Below, piece after piece: positions 27,231 to 35,358 of a stretch of 64,000 nt of DNA. The notes beneath the pieces are model-generated. The model worked only from the letters and a program-made list of their open reading frames with translations, was not told where the DNA came from and did not search any database. The stretch covers positions 1 through 64,000 of the forward strand of contig NZ_JAUDRZ010000009.1 in the NCBI RefSeq assembly GCF_030380735.1, in the 5' to 3' direction. Numbering within the stretch: the stretch's first letter is position 1; each line of letters opens with the position of its first letter. Source of the stretch: Rhizobium sp. S152 (GTDB lineage: Bacteria; Pseudomonadota; Alphaproteobacteria; Rhizobiales; Rhizobiaceae). Position numbers and translations under genes: made by a program.

Positions 27231-27770
27231 TTATTTCGGGTGCTGCGTGCTGTGCCGCTTCGTTGTCTTGACGGGCTTGGCCGGCGGTGGCGGCGGCTGC
27301 CAGGTCAGGATCATGTTGGCGACGCCCGCCGCTATGCTCAGGCCCGCCGTCCCTTCCGCCGACACCGGTTGCAATGCGATCGAACCGTTGAACCCGCCGA
27401 ACAGCACATTGGCACCCAGCCCAAGCCCGAGCGTCGCGTTGGCGGCTACGCCGGAGTAGCTCCCCTGCAACGCGCCGTCTATGCGGTTCGTCGGCGCATA
27501 GACCAGCCAGCTCAACCCACCGCCGCTCAGCGCGCCAATGTCGATTCCAAGCTTGGTGATGGTTCCCGTATAGTGTTCGTTCGGTCCCGGCGACGACGGC
27601 GTGAAGACGCACTGGATCTGGCGTTTTGAGCCGACGATAACACCGAAGCCAGCGGAGATATCGCAGCCGAGCGCGCCGGCCTTGACCCGCGCCGCAGCCG
27701 GCGTCGCCGATAGTATTGCAGTGGCGGTCAAGGCGATCATCACTGTCGTGGAGAGTTTTCCAATAAACAT
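27231..27770 (-). CDS. Exported DUF992-family protein
   Basis: A 179-residue protein with a signal peptide (residues 1-27, ending TPAAA). The DUF992 pattern is clear: AGALGCDISAGFGVIVGSKRQIQCVF, then a Gly-rich repeat-like body and a Pro-rich, basic C-terminus. GGAGG five bases before ATG 27770 is a strong ribosome site. The family is found in rhizobia and related genera and has no known function. It sits on the opposite strand between ybaB and recR, where many genomes have nothing. Confidence 0.83.
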   Translation of the reverse strand: MFIGKLSTTVMIALTATAILSATPAAARVKAGALGCDISAGFGVIVGSKRQIQCVFTPSSPGPNEHYTGTITKLGIDIGALSGGGLSWLVYAPTNRIDGALQGSYSGVAANATLGLGLGANVLFGGFNGSIALQPVSAEGTAGLSIAAGVANMILTWQPPPPPAKPVKTTKRHSTQHPK

Positions 27771-27884
27771 GCGAGCCTCCTTCGATTTGCACCCCGTGCG
27801 TGAAAACTAGGAGGATAGTTTTCATCAGCAAGTGGAGATGTATGGAAATCGCTGAACGGCGGCTTTCGGCTTCCCATCACCTCG

Positions 27885-28505
27885 TCAAGTGCTTTGCTCT
27901 TCGAGAATGGCGCGCAGCTTATAGTGGATCGGCGCCGCCAAATATCGCGCTCGGTCTTCGGTCGATAGCCTCTTGCCGAATGTGGCCATCATTTCCGGCA
28001 TCATCACCTTGGCGCCGGCAAATGGCTGGTATTCGACTGGTGCGTCTGCCGTCACCGCACCACCCCGGATCACGCGGCAATAAATCCCGGGGCGTCCGGC
28101 TTTCGTGTAGCGCTTGACGAATCCGTAATCGCCCATCTTCGCCGCGAAGGTGGCGCAGGGAATACGGGCGGAGGTGACTTCGAGAACAAGATCGCCGGCT
28201 ATGAACCGGTCGCCCACCGCCACGTCGCGGTTATCAAGTCCCCCAACGACGAGATTCTCGCCAAACGTGCCAGGCGCGAGCGTGCGGCCGAGTTCGCCGG
28301 ACCACCAGTCCAGCGTCAGGCTGCCCTCGATATAAACCGCCTGGTCCACACCGCCATGGTGTTTGCGGTTGCAGATGGCATCCCCGAGCAGGCCCTCGGC
28401 ATCGACGATCACGCTGCCTCCGGTGGCATGCTTGTTGATGCCGGTCTTGTAGCTCTTGCCGGGCAGTCGCTCGGCAGTGCCGGTGCACACGGCAAGGATT
28501 TTCAT
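27885..28505 (-). CDS. MOSC-domain protein (YiiM type)
   Basis: A 206-residue protein: MKILAVCTGTAERLPG, then GDAICNRKHHGGVDQAVYIEG, GTFGENLVVGG and ARIPCATFAAKM with the conserved Cys of MOSC domains, which use a persulfide or bind molybdenum cofactor. YiiM reduces N-hydroxylated compounds such as 6-hydroxylaminopurine. I start at 28505; ATG at 28508 or GTG at 28511 are alternatives and no ribosome site distinguishes them. Confidence 0.87.
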   Translation of the reverse strand: MKILAVCTGTAERLPGKSYKTGINKHATGGSVIVDAEGLLGDAICNRKHHGGVDQAVYIEGSLTLDWWSGELGRTLAPGTFGENLVVGGLDNRDVAVGDRFIAGDLVLEVTSARIPCATFAAKMGDYGFVKRYTKAGRPGIYCRVIRGGAVTADAPVEYQPFAGAKVMMPEMMATFGKRLSTEDRARYLAAPIHYKLRAILEEQST

Positions 28506-28560
28506 CATCACGTCTTTTCGGCTGTTTCCGTTTTTTTCACATATGGGCTAATAACCGCTC

Positions 28561-29166
28561 ATGGCAAAGCGAGTCACCGGTCCGGAAATCGAAAAACTTA
28601 TCCAGTTGCTGGCGAAGGTGCCGGGCCTCGGTCCGCGCTCGGCGCGGCGCGCGGCGCTGCATCTGATCAAGAAGAAGGACCAGTTGCTTGGGCCGCTGGC
28701 CGCCTCGATGGGCGAGGCCTACGACAAGGTCAAGATCTGCTCGCGCTGCGGCAATGTCGATACCTCCGATCCCTGTACTGTCTGCACCGATGATCGCCGG
28801 GACCAATCGTTGATCATCGTCGTCGAGGATGTCTCTGACCTCTGGGCTCTAGAGCGCGCCGGTGCCCTCAATGCCGCCTATCACGTCCTTGGCGGCACGC
28901 TTTCGCCGCTCGATGGCGTCGGGCCGGACGATCTCAATATTCGCGGGCTGATCGAGCGCGTTGGCGAGGGCGGTATCAAGGAAATCATCATCGCCGTCAA
29001 CGCGACGGTCGAGGGACAAACTACAGCCCACTATATAACCGACCAGCTGGCAGGGCTCGATGTCAAGATCACCCGTCTTGCCCACGGCGTGCCCGTCGGC
29101 GGCGAGCTCGACTATCTCGACGAAGGCACGCTGACCGCCGCCCTTCGGGCGCGAACGGCGATATGA
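28561..29166 (+). CDS. recR: Recombination mediator RecR
   Basis: Works with RecF and RecO to load RecA on gapped DNA. The 201-residue protein has the N-terminal helix-hairpin-helix [15 protein letters not shown], the zinc finger with Cys at residues 60, 63, 72 and 75 (CSRCGN, then CTVC), and the Toprim domain ([16 protein letters not shown], then [10 protein letters not shown] and [17 protein letters not shown]). It overlaps the transglycosylase frame downstream. Usually it lies right after ybaB; here two opposite-strand genes separate them. Confidence 0.95.
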   Translation: MAKRVTGPEIEKLIQLLAKVPGLGPRSARRAALHLIKKKDQLLGPLAASMGEAYDKVKICSRCGNVDTSDPCTVCTDDRRDQSLIIVVEDVSDLWALERAGALNAAYHVLGGTLSPLDGVGPDDLNIRGLIERVGEGGIKEIIIAVNATVEGQTTAHYITDQLAGLDVKITRLAHGVPVGGELDYLDEGTLTAALRARTAI

Positions 29167-29177
29167 GGGAAAAAATC

Positions 29178-30428
29178 ATGCCAATCAATATCCGGCACGC
29201 CCTCGCTACTCTGCTCTCCATCCTCTCAACCACCGCTGTCGCGCATGCCGCCCCTTCCAAAGCGGCGATCGAAGCGCAGTTTGAAAGCTGGGTGCAGACC
29301 GATGTGTGGCCGGAGGCGCGGAAGAAGGGCATTTCCCGTAGCGCCTTCGAAGCAGCATTTTCAGGCGTCGAACTTGACTGGTCGCTGACCGACCTCGCTC
29401 CTCCCGGCTTCCCGCCGCCGAAAGAGCAGAAGCAGACTCAGGCCGAATTCTCCTCCCCCGCGCCATACTTCAACGATGACCGCCTGAAGCGACTGGCGGC
29501 AACCGGTCGTGGCTTCCAGTCGCAATATGCCTCGACGCTGAAGAAGATCGAGAAGACTTATGGCGTCCCCGGCTCGATCGTCTTGGCGATCTGGGGCCGC
29601 GAAACCGGCTTCGGCGCAGCGAAGATCCCGAATTCTGCGATCGAGGTGCTGGCCACCAAGGCCTTCATGTCGACACGCAAGGAGATGTTCCGCACAGAGT
29701 TGCTGGCTGCGCTCGATATCATCAATCGAGGCGATTCGACGCCGGCTGAGTTCAAGGGCTCGTCAGCCGGCGCGCTCGGCCAGCCGCAGTTCATGCCGAC
29801 CAGTTATCTGAAATACGCTGTCGATTTCGATGGCGACGGCCATCCCAATATCTGGACCTCGGTGCCGGACACGTTGGCCTCGATCGCCAATTTCCTGGTT
29901 CAGAAAGGCTGGCAGAAAGGCCGCGGCTGGGGTTACGAGGTGACGATCCCCGCACAGGTGTCCTGCGCTCAGGAAGGCCCCGATCTCGCCAAGCCAATGT
30001 CGCACTGGACGTCGCTCGGCATCACCAGTATTTCCGGCAAGGCCTTCGGTTCCGCTGAAAGCAAGGCTTCGGGCATGATGATGGTCCCCGCCGGCCGCGA
30101 CGGCCCGGAATTCCTGGTGACGCCGAATTTCTACGTCATCAAGGAATACAACAATTCCGATCTCTACGCCCTCTACATCGGCAATCTGGCGGACCGCATC
30201 GCCTATGGCTCTGGCGCATTCAAAGGCGCCTGGGGCGATGTCGGCAAGATGCTGCGCTCGGATGTCGCCACCATGCAGAAGGCGCTGGAGAAAAAGGGCT
30301 ACGACGTCGGCGGTTCCGATGGGCTGCCCGGATACAAGACCCGCCGCTCCATCGGCCAGTGGCAGGAAAAGAACGGCATGAAGCCGACCTGCTACCCCGA
30401 GGCTCACATGATCGGCAAGCTCAAATGA
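29178..30428 (+). CDS. Lytic murein transglycosylase (MltB family) with peptidoglycan-binding domain
   Basis: A 416-residue periplasmic enzyme that cleaves peptidoglycan leaving 1,6-anhydromuramic ends. A signal peptide (ending VAHA) is followed by the catalytic domain: KTYGVPGSIVLAIWGRETGFG has the catalytic Glu, and SSAGALGQPQFMPTSYLKYAVDFDGDG is the SLT_2 signature. The last 65 residues (VATMQKALEKKGYDVGGSDGLPG) form a peptidoglycan-binding_1 repeat. Start at MPINIRHA (29178) with AGGG upstream; an ATG at 29163 overlapping recR is possible. Confidence 0.92.
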   Translation: MPINIRHALATLLSILSTTAVAHAAPSKAAIEAQFESWVQTDVWPEARKKGISRSAFEAAFSGVELDWSLTDLAPPGFPPPKEQKQTQAEFSSPAPYFNDDRLKRLAATGRGFQSQYASTLKKIEKTYGVPGSIVLAIWGRETGFGAAKIPNSAIEVLATKAFMSTRKEMFRTELLAALDIINRGDSTPAEFKGSSAGALGQPQFMPTSYLKYAVDFDGDGHPNIWTSVPDTLASIANFLVQKGWQKGRGWGYEVTIPAQVSCAQEGPDLAKPMSHWTSLGITSISGKAFGSAESKASGMMMVPAGRDGPEFLVTPNFYVIKEYNNSDLYALYIGNLADRIAYGSGAFKGAWGDVGKMLRSDVATMQKALEKKGYDVGGSDGLPGYKTRRSIGQWQEKNGMKPTCYPEAHMIGKLK

Positions 30429-30430
30429 TC

Positions 30431-32062
30431 TCAGTGGTGCAGGTCGATATGCGCCTTGAAGAAGAGGTCGTCGCTCGGCGGAATGGCCTGGCGTTCGATC
30501 ATCCGATGCACGTGGGGCGCGTTTTCGCCGCGATGCAACGCCCGTAACCGGTCGGTGTTTTCGCCATCGACCTGGGTTCGGCGCTGGTTGTGCCTGATGT
30601 ATTCGACCCATGTCGGCGTGTGATAGGTCTCCGTCCAGTGCCCTGGCTTTTCAAGGTCGCGCATCAGCGCCCAGTTGCGTGCGCCGTCGCGGATGCGGAT
30701 GCGCCGCCGCTCGCCCATAAGCATCAGGAATTCCGGTACGTCGCCGTCATCGATCTCGTAATCCACCTGGATGACGACAGGCCCGCTGCGCGGCGTGATG
30801 TCGAGGCCGAGTGACGGTTCGGTGAAACGGTTGAGCGGGTCGAGATTGAGCGAAGCGAAGGCCGGCATCGAGAATTTCAAGCCGATTACGATACCGAACA
30901 GCATGACGACGGCGGACAGGAGCAGCGCGTTGGCGACGCCGTACCTGTCGGCGGCGACACCCCAGAGCCAGCTGCCACCCGCAATTCCGCCGAAGGTAAC
31001 GGTCTGGTAGAGCGACAGCGCCCGGCCGACCACCCAGCGCGGCGTCGAGAGCTGCACGATCGTGTTGAACAGCGACAGTGCCAGCACCCAGCAGGCGCCC
31101 GAGATTACCAGTCCGGCGCAGGTCAACGCCGAAACCGGACTGAAGGCGGCGATGGCGGCGCTGAGCGCGAAGCCCGCGAATGAGAGACGCACGATCGTCT
31201 CGCTGGAAAAGCGCTCTCGCAGCCGCGCATTCAGTACCGCGCCGCCAATGGCGCCGATGCCGAAGGAGCCAAGCATAAGGCCGTAGGTCAGAGGTCCGCC
31301 CACGACAAGTTCAAGCGCCACGATCGGCAGCAGGGCGAGAATCGAGCTGGCGCTGACGCCGAAGATAAGCCCGCGCAGCATTACCTTCTGCAGGTTCGGC
31401 GACATCGAGATATAGCGTAAGCCGGCGAAGATCGCGCTGCCCAGCGCCTCCCGAGGCAGCGTCGAGACGGGATAGCTGGGCTTCCATCGGATGAGCGCAT
31501 AGATCAGCGCGAAATAGCTGACCGTGTTGACAGCGAAGGCTGCCGCAGCTCCCGCCGCCGCCACAATGATGCCGCCAAGCGCCGGCCCCACGCTACGGGT
31601 GATGTTGAAGCCGACGCTGTTCAAAGTGACGGCGCCGGGAAGATCCGTGCGCGGAACCATGTCTCCGACCGACGCCTGCCAGGACGGATTGTTCAAGGCA
31701 GTTCCGCAGCCGAGCATGAAGGTGAAGAATAGGAGAAGCCAGGGAGAAAGCAGCCCGAAAAAGGCACTGATACTGAGGAGCGCCGAGACGGCAAGCATGA
31801 AGCACTGCGCCGTCAGCATCACGCGCCGTCGATCGAAGCTATCGGCAAGCGCACCCGAGACCAGCGAGAACAGCATGATCGGAAGCGCCGTTGATGTCTG
31901 CACCAGCGCCACCATGTCCCCTGAGGCGGTGATCATCGTCATCATCCACGCCGCGCCCACCGCCTGGATCAGGCCGCCGAAGTTCGACGCGAGGCTGGCG
32001 AACCAGATGGTACGGTATGTCTGGTGCCTGAGCGGTGCCAACGTCGATGAAGTATAAGCCAC
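30431..32062 (-). CDS. MFS exporter (EntS-like, MFS_3) with cytoplasmic C-terminal domain
   Basis: A 543-residue transporter. Residues 1-405 hold about twelve membrane spans beginning LRHQTYRTIWFASLASNFGGLIQAVGAAW, with the loop DSFDRRRVML, as in enterobactin exporter-like proteins. Residues 415-543 are soluble (PVVIQVDYEIDDGDVPEFLMLMGERRRIRIRDGARNW) and look like the ferredoxin-fold extension common in this subgroup. GTG 32062 follows GGGAGG by four to five bases. The exported compound is unknown. Confidence 0.88.
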   Translation of the reverse strand: MAYTSSTLAPLRHQTYRTIWFASLASNFGGLIQAVGAAWMMTMITASGDMVALVQTSTALPIMLFSLVSGALADSFDRRRVMLTAQCFMLAVSALLSISAFFGLLSPWLLLFFTFMLGCGTALNNPSWQASVGDMVPRTDLPGAVTLNSVGFNITRSVGPALGGIIVAAAGAAAAFAVNTVSYFALIYALIRWKPSYPVSTLPREALGSAIFAGLRYISMSPNLQKVMLRGLIFGVSASSILALLPIVALELVVGGPLTYGLMLGSFGIGAIGGAVLNARLRERFSSETIVRLSFAGFALSAAIAAFSPVSALTCAGLVISGACWVLALSLFNTIVQLSTPRWVVGRALSLYQTVTFGGIAGGSWLWGVAADRYGVANALLLSAVVMLFGIVIGLKFSMPAFASLNLDPLNRFTEPSLGLDITPRSGPVVIQVDYEIDDGDVPEFLMLMGERRRIRIRDGARNWALMRDLEKPGHWTETYHTPTWVEYIRHNQRRTQVDGENTDRLRALHRGENAPHVHRMIERQAIPPSDDLFFKAHIDLHH

Positions 32063-32161
32063 GGTTCCTCCCGTTCGATGCTCCGTCCGCTATGCTATAT
32101 AAGCAAAAGGCTGATTCTGGCCACACGCCCCGCCGTTGCTGCGCCGCCGATCCCGAGGAGC

Positions 32162-32190
32162 TTGCAATTTTGCTGAAACGGGCCTATATG
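32162..32190 (+). promoter_or_regulatory. Promoter of the rimP-nusA-infB operon
   Basis: TTGCAA (32162-32167), a 17-bp spacer and TATATG (32185-32190) make a good sigma-70 promoter. The start would be near 32197, only about 20 bases before the hairpin terminator at 32217. Confidence 0.6.
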
Positions 32191-32216
32191 GCTCTCAAAT
32201 CTTGATCGCATTGATG

Positions 32217-32247
32217 AAGAGTGGGCCGCAAGGACCCGCTCTTTTTT
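32217..32247 (+). terminator. Promoter-proximal terminator/attenuator of the rimP operon
   Basis: AAGAGTGGG (32217-32225) pairs with CCCGCTCTT (32235-32243, with one G-U), capped by CC-GCAA-GG with one bulged A and followed by a run of T to 32247. It lies between the promoter and the rimP start (32295), so transcripts must read through it to express nusA. This suggests attenuation, possibly by NusA itself, which is known to autoregulate in E. coli. Confidence 0.75.
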
Positions 32248-32294
32248 ATTACCGCGATCACCCTGAATGCATGAAATTGCTAGGAGCGCATCGC

Positions 32295-32900
32295 TTGTCG
32301 GATACGACGAACGCAGACAATGAACTCGAGCCTCGGCTGATTACGGAAACCGGCTTGGATCAGCGCCTTGCCGACATCGTCGAGCCCGTGCTGATCGATC
32401 TCGGCTATCGCCTGATCCGGGTCCGCATGTTGAACCAGAACGGCGCCACCATGCAGATCATGGCCGAGCGCAACGATGGAACGATGGACGTTGAGGGCTG
32501 CGAAGAGGTCTCAGTCGCCGTTTCCCCGGTTCTCGATGTGGAAGATCCCATCGATAAAGAGTATCATCTGGAAGTGTCGTCGCCCGGGATCGATCGCCCG
32601 ATGGTGCGCAAGTCTGATTTCGTGCGCTGGCAGGGCCACCTACTGAAGTGCGAAACGTCGATCATGGTCGGCAACCGCAAGCGCTTCCGCGGCAAGATCG
32701 TCTCCAGCGACGTCGATGGCTTTACGCTCGAGCGCGACCAGGTTTCCGAGGGCGAAGAACTGAATATCGTCATTCCGTTCACGGCTCTTGCCGATGCAAA
32801 GCTCATTCTGACCGACGATCTGATCCGTGATGCCCTGCGCGCCGATAAGCTGGCGAAGGCAGAGGCCGCGAACCAGAACGACGCTGAAGACGAAGAATAA
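32295..32900 (+). CDS. rimP: Ribosome maturation factor RimP
   Basis: Needed for 30S subunit assembly. The 201-residue protein has [23 protein letters not shown] at the N-terminus, [20 protein letters not shown] and the hallmark [14 protein letters not shown], then a C-terminal Sm-like domain with [11 protein letters not shown] start at TTG 32295, with AGGAG eight bases upstream, because family homology begins right there; the ATG codons upstream would add unrelated sequence across the terminator. First gene of the rimP-nusA-ylxR-infB-rbfA-truB-rpsO-pnp cluster. Confidence 0.92.
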   Translation: MSDTTNADNELEPRLITETGLDQRLADIVEPVLIDLGYRLIRVRMLNQNGATMQIMAERNDGTMDVEGCEEVSVAVSPVLDVEDPIDKEYHLEVSSPGIDRPMVRKSDFVRWQGHLLKCETSIMVGNRKRFRGKIVSSDVDGFTLERDQVSEGEELNIVIPFTALADAKLILTDDLIRDALRADKLAKAEAANQNDAEDEE

Positions 32901-32962
32901 ACCGATCAACTTTTGGCTCTAGGGTAAGGGAACCCCGGGCGCCTAGACGGAGAGAAAAGACA

Positions 32963-34567
32963 ATGGCAGTCAGTGCGAACCGGCTCGAACTTCTGCAGAT
33001 CGCAGATGCAGTGGCGCGCGAAAAGGTCATCGACCGCGAAATCGTGCTCGCCGCAATGGCCGATGCGATCCAGAAGGCAGCACGCTCCCGTTACGGCACC
33101 GAGTCCAACATTCGAGCCGACATCAATCCGAAGACCGGCGAAATCCGCCTGCAGCGTCTGCTCGAGGTGGTCGAGGCCGCCGAGGACTATTCGACCCAGA
33201 TCCCGTTGGAACTGGCCCGCGACCGCAACCCGGATGCGGCGCTTGGCGATTTCATCGCGGATCCGCTGCCGCCAATGGATTTCGGCCGTATCGCCGCCCA
33301 GTCCGCCAAGCAGGTCATCGTCCAGAAGGTTCGCGAAGCCGAGCGTGACCGCCAGTTCGACGAGTTCAAGGATCGCGTCGGCGAAATCGTCAACGGCACC
33401 GTCAAGCGCGTCGAATACGGCAACGTCATTGTCGATCTCGGCCGTGGCGAAGGCATCATCCGTCGCGACGAAATGATCCCGCGCGAGAACGTCCGCTATG
33501 GCGATCGCGTCCGTGCATACGTATATGATGTCCGTCGCGAACAGCGCGGCCCGCAGATCTTCCTGTCGCGCACGCATCCGCAGTTCATGGTCAAGCTCTT
33601 CACCATGGAAGTGCCTGAAATCTACGACGGCATCATCCAGGTGAAGTCGGTTGCCCGCGACCCGGGTTCGCGCGCCAAGATCGCCGTGATCTCGAACGAC
33701 AGTTCGATCGATCCGGTCGGCGCCTGCGTGGGTATGCGTGGTTCGCGCGTTCAGGCCGTCGTCGGCGAGCTTCAGGGCGAAAAGATCGACATCATTCCGT
33801 GGTCGCAGGATCCGGCGACCTTCGTCGTCAACGCCCTGCAGCCGGCTGAAGTCGCCAAGGTCGTTCTCGATGAAGACGCGGAACGCATCGAAGTCGTGGT
33901 TCCGGACGAGCAGCTGTCGCTGGCTATTGGCCGCCGCGGCCAGAACGTCCGTCTCGCCTCGCAGCTGACCGGCTGGGACATCGACATCATGACGGAAGCC
34001 GAAGAGTCGGAGCGCCGTCAGAAGGAATTCAACGAGCGCACCAACCTGTTCATGGATTCGCTCGACGTCGACGAAATGGTCGGCCAGGTTCTGGCTTCCG
34101 AAGGCTTCGCGGCTGTTGAAGAGCTGGCTTATGTCGATCTCGACGAAATCGCCTCGATCGACGGTTTCGACGAAGATACCGCCCAGGAAATTCAGACCCG
34201 CGCCCGCGAATATCTCGAAAAGCTCGAAGCGGAGATGGACGAGAAGCGCAAGGCGCTCGGCGTATCCGACGAACTGCGCAACATCGACGGCATGACCGCC
34301 CAGATGATGGTCGCGCTCGGCGAAGACGGCATCAAGACGATGGAAGACTTCGCGGGCTGCGCCGCCGACGATCTCGTCGGCTGGAGCGAGCGCAAGAACG
34401 GCGAAACCAAGAAGTTCGAGGGCCTGTTCTCGAAGCTCGAAGTCTCGCGCGTCGAAGCCGAACAGATGGTTGTCCAGGCCCGCCTCGCGGCTGGCTGGAT
34501 CACCGAGGAAGACCTCGCGAAGGAAGCGGAAGCTGAAGAAGCTCCCGAGGCCGAGCAGGAAGTATAA
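32963..34567 (+). CDS. nusA: Transcription termination/antitermination factor NusA
   Basis: Binds RNA polymerase and nascent RNA to tune pausing, termination and antitermination. The 534-residue protein has the RNAP-binding N-terminal domain (1-130), an S1 domain ([31 protein letters not shown]), two KH domains ([27 protein letters not shown] and [25 protein letters not shown]), and C-terminal acidic helix-hairpin-helix repeats ([16 protein letters not shown], then [17 protein letters not shown]). Its stop shares a base with the next ATG (TAATG). Confidence 0.97.
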   Translation: MAVSANRLELLQIADAVAREKVIDREIVLAAMADAIQKAARSRYGTESNIRADINPKTGEIRLQRLLEVVEAAEDYSTQIPLELARDRNPDAALGDFIADPLPPMDFGRIAAQSAKQVIVQKVREAERDRQFDEFKDRVGEIVNGTVKRVEYGNVIVDLGRGEGIIRRDEMIPRENVRYGDRVRAYVYDVRREQRGPQIFLSRTHPQFMVKLFTMEVPEIYDGIIQVKSVARDPGSRAKIAVISNDSSIDPVGACVGMRGSRVQAVVGELQGEKIDIIPWSQDPATFVVNALQPAEVAKVVLDEDAERIEVVVPDEQLSLAIGRRGQNVRLASQLTGWDIDIMTEAEESERRQKEFNERTNLFMDSLDVDEMVGQVLASEGFAAVEELAYVDLDEIASIDGFDEDTAQEIQTRAREYLEKLEAEMDEKRKALGVSDELRNIDGMTAQMMVALGEDGIKTMEDFAGCAADDLVGWSERKNGETKKFEGLFSKLEVSRVEAEQMVVQARLAAGWITEEDLAKEAEAEEAPEAEQEV

Positions 34568-35256
34568 TGTCCGCGCGTGAGCCCATCGTTTCTCCTGAAG
34601 ACGACGATCTTGCAGGATATGACGGGAATGGTCGCATGTGCATCGTGACGCGCGAAAGCGGATCGCCTGATGAACTGATCCGCTTCGTCGCCGCTCCCGA
34701 TGGGACTGTGGTCGCCGATCTGAAGCGCCAGCTTCCGGGACGCGGCTGCTGGGTGAAGATCGACCGCGCTCTGGTCGATAAAGCGGTGGCGAAGAAATCC
34801 TTCGCCCGCGCCCTGAAAACGGATGTAAAGGCGGCCGCCGATCTCGGCGAGACCGTCGACAAGCTGCTTGCGCAGCAATTGATGCAGATGATGAACATGG
34901 CTCGCAAGGCCGGCCAATTCATCAGTGGCGCCTCGAAGGTGGATGCCGCGATCAGGAGTGGCGCCGCGCTTGCGGTGTTCCACGCAACGGACGCGGCGGC
35001 CGATGGGGTGAGAAAGATCGACCAGGCCCGCAAGGCCTGGCACCTCGGAATGGAGACCGAGGAGGAAATACCTTCCTACCACCTCTTCTCGGAGAGCGAA
35101 ATGGAAGGCCTGATGGGTCAGAACGCTTTTATCCACGCTGCAGTGCTTGCAGGGCAGGCGGGTGAGGGTGTAGTGAAGCGCGCAAAGATGCTCGAACAGT
35201 ACCGCAATGGCGGTCAGTCCCGGGCAGCGGGCGGCGCTGGCCGGCAAAAACAATGA
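34567..35256 (+). CDS. YlxR-L7Ae fusion RNA-binding protein
   Basis: A 229-residue protein with an N-terminal YlxR (DUF448) domain (residues 15-80: RMCIVTRESGSPDELIRFVAAPDG and LPGRGCWVKIDRALVDKAV) and a C-terminal ribosomal L7Ae/L30e-like domain (residues 95-200: MQMMNMARKAGQFISGASKVDAAIRSG). In Firmicutes these are two separate genes between nusA and infB; here they are fused. Both domains bind RNA, and YlxR has been tied to RNase P in Bacillus. Coupled to nusA by TAATG. Confidence 0.88.
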   Translation: MSAREPIVSPEDDDLAGYDGNGRMCIVTRESGSPDELIRFVAAPDGTVVADLKRQLPGRGCWVKIDRALVDKAVAKKSFARALKTDVKAAADLGETVDKLLAQQLMQMMNMARKAGQFISGASKVDAAIRSGAALAVFHATDAAADGVRKIDQARKAWHLGMETEEEIPSYHLFSESEMEGLMGQNAFIHAAVLAGQAGEGVVKRAKMLEQYRNGGQSRAAGGAGRQKQ

Positions 35257-35263
35257 TGCGGTC

Positions 35264-35341
35264 ACCGGACTTGTCCGGTCCCCAGATCATTGATCGACAC
35301 TACTTGATTGACAGGGGCTGATGACGTCATCGCTCCCTGTC
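35264..35341 (+). promoter_or_regulatory. Two hairpins in the ylxR-infB spacer
   Basis: ACCGGAC-TT-GTCCGGT (35264-35279) is followed by a longer stem: GACAGGG (35310-35316) with CCCTGTC (35335-35341), continuing inward through wobble pairs to the 12-bp palindrome GATGACGTCATC (35320-35331). No T-run follows, so neither is a simple terminator. They end 17 bases before infB and could be an RNase III site or a control of infB translation. Confidence 0.55.
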
Positions 35342-35358
35342 CGAAGGAACGGGAACGA

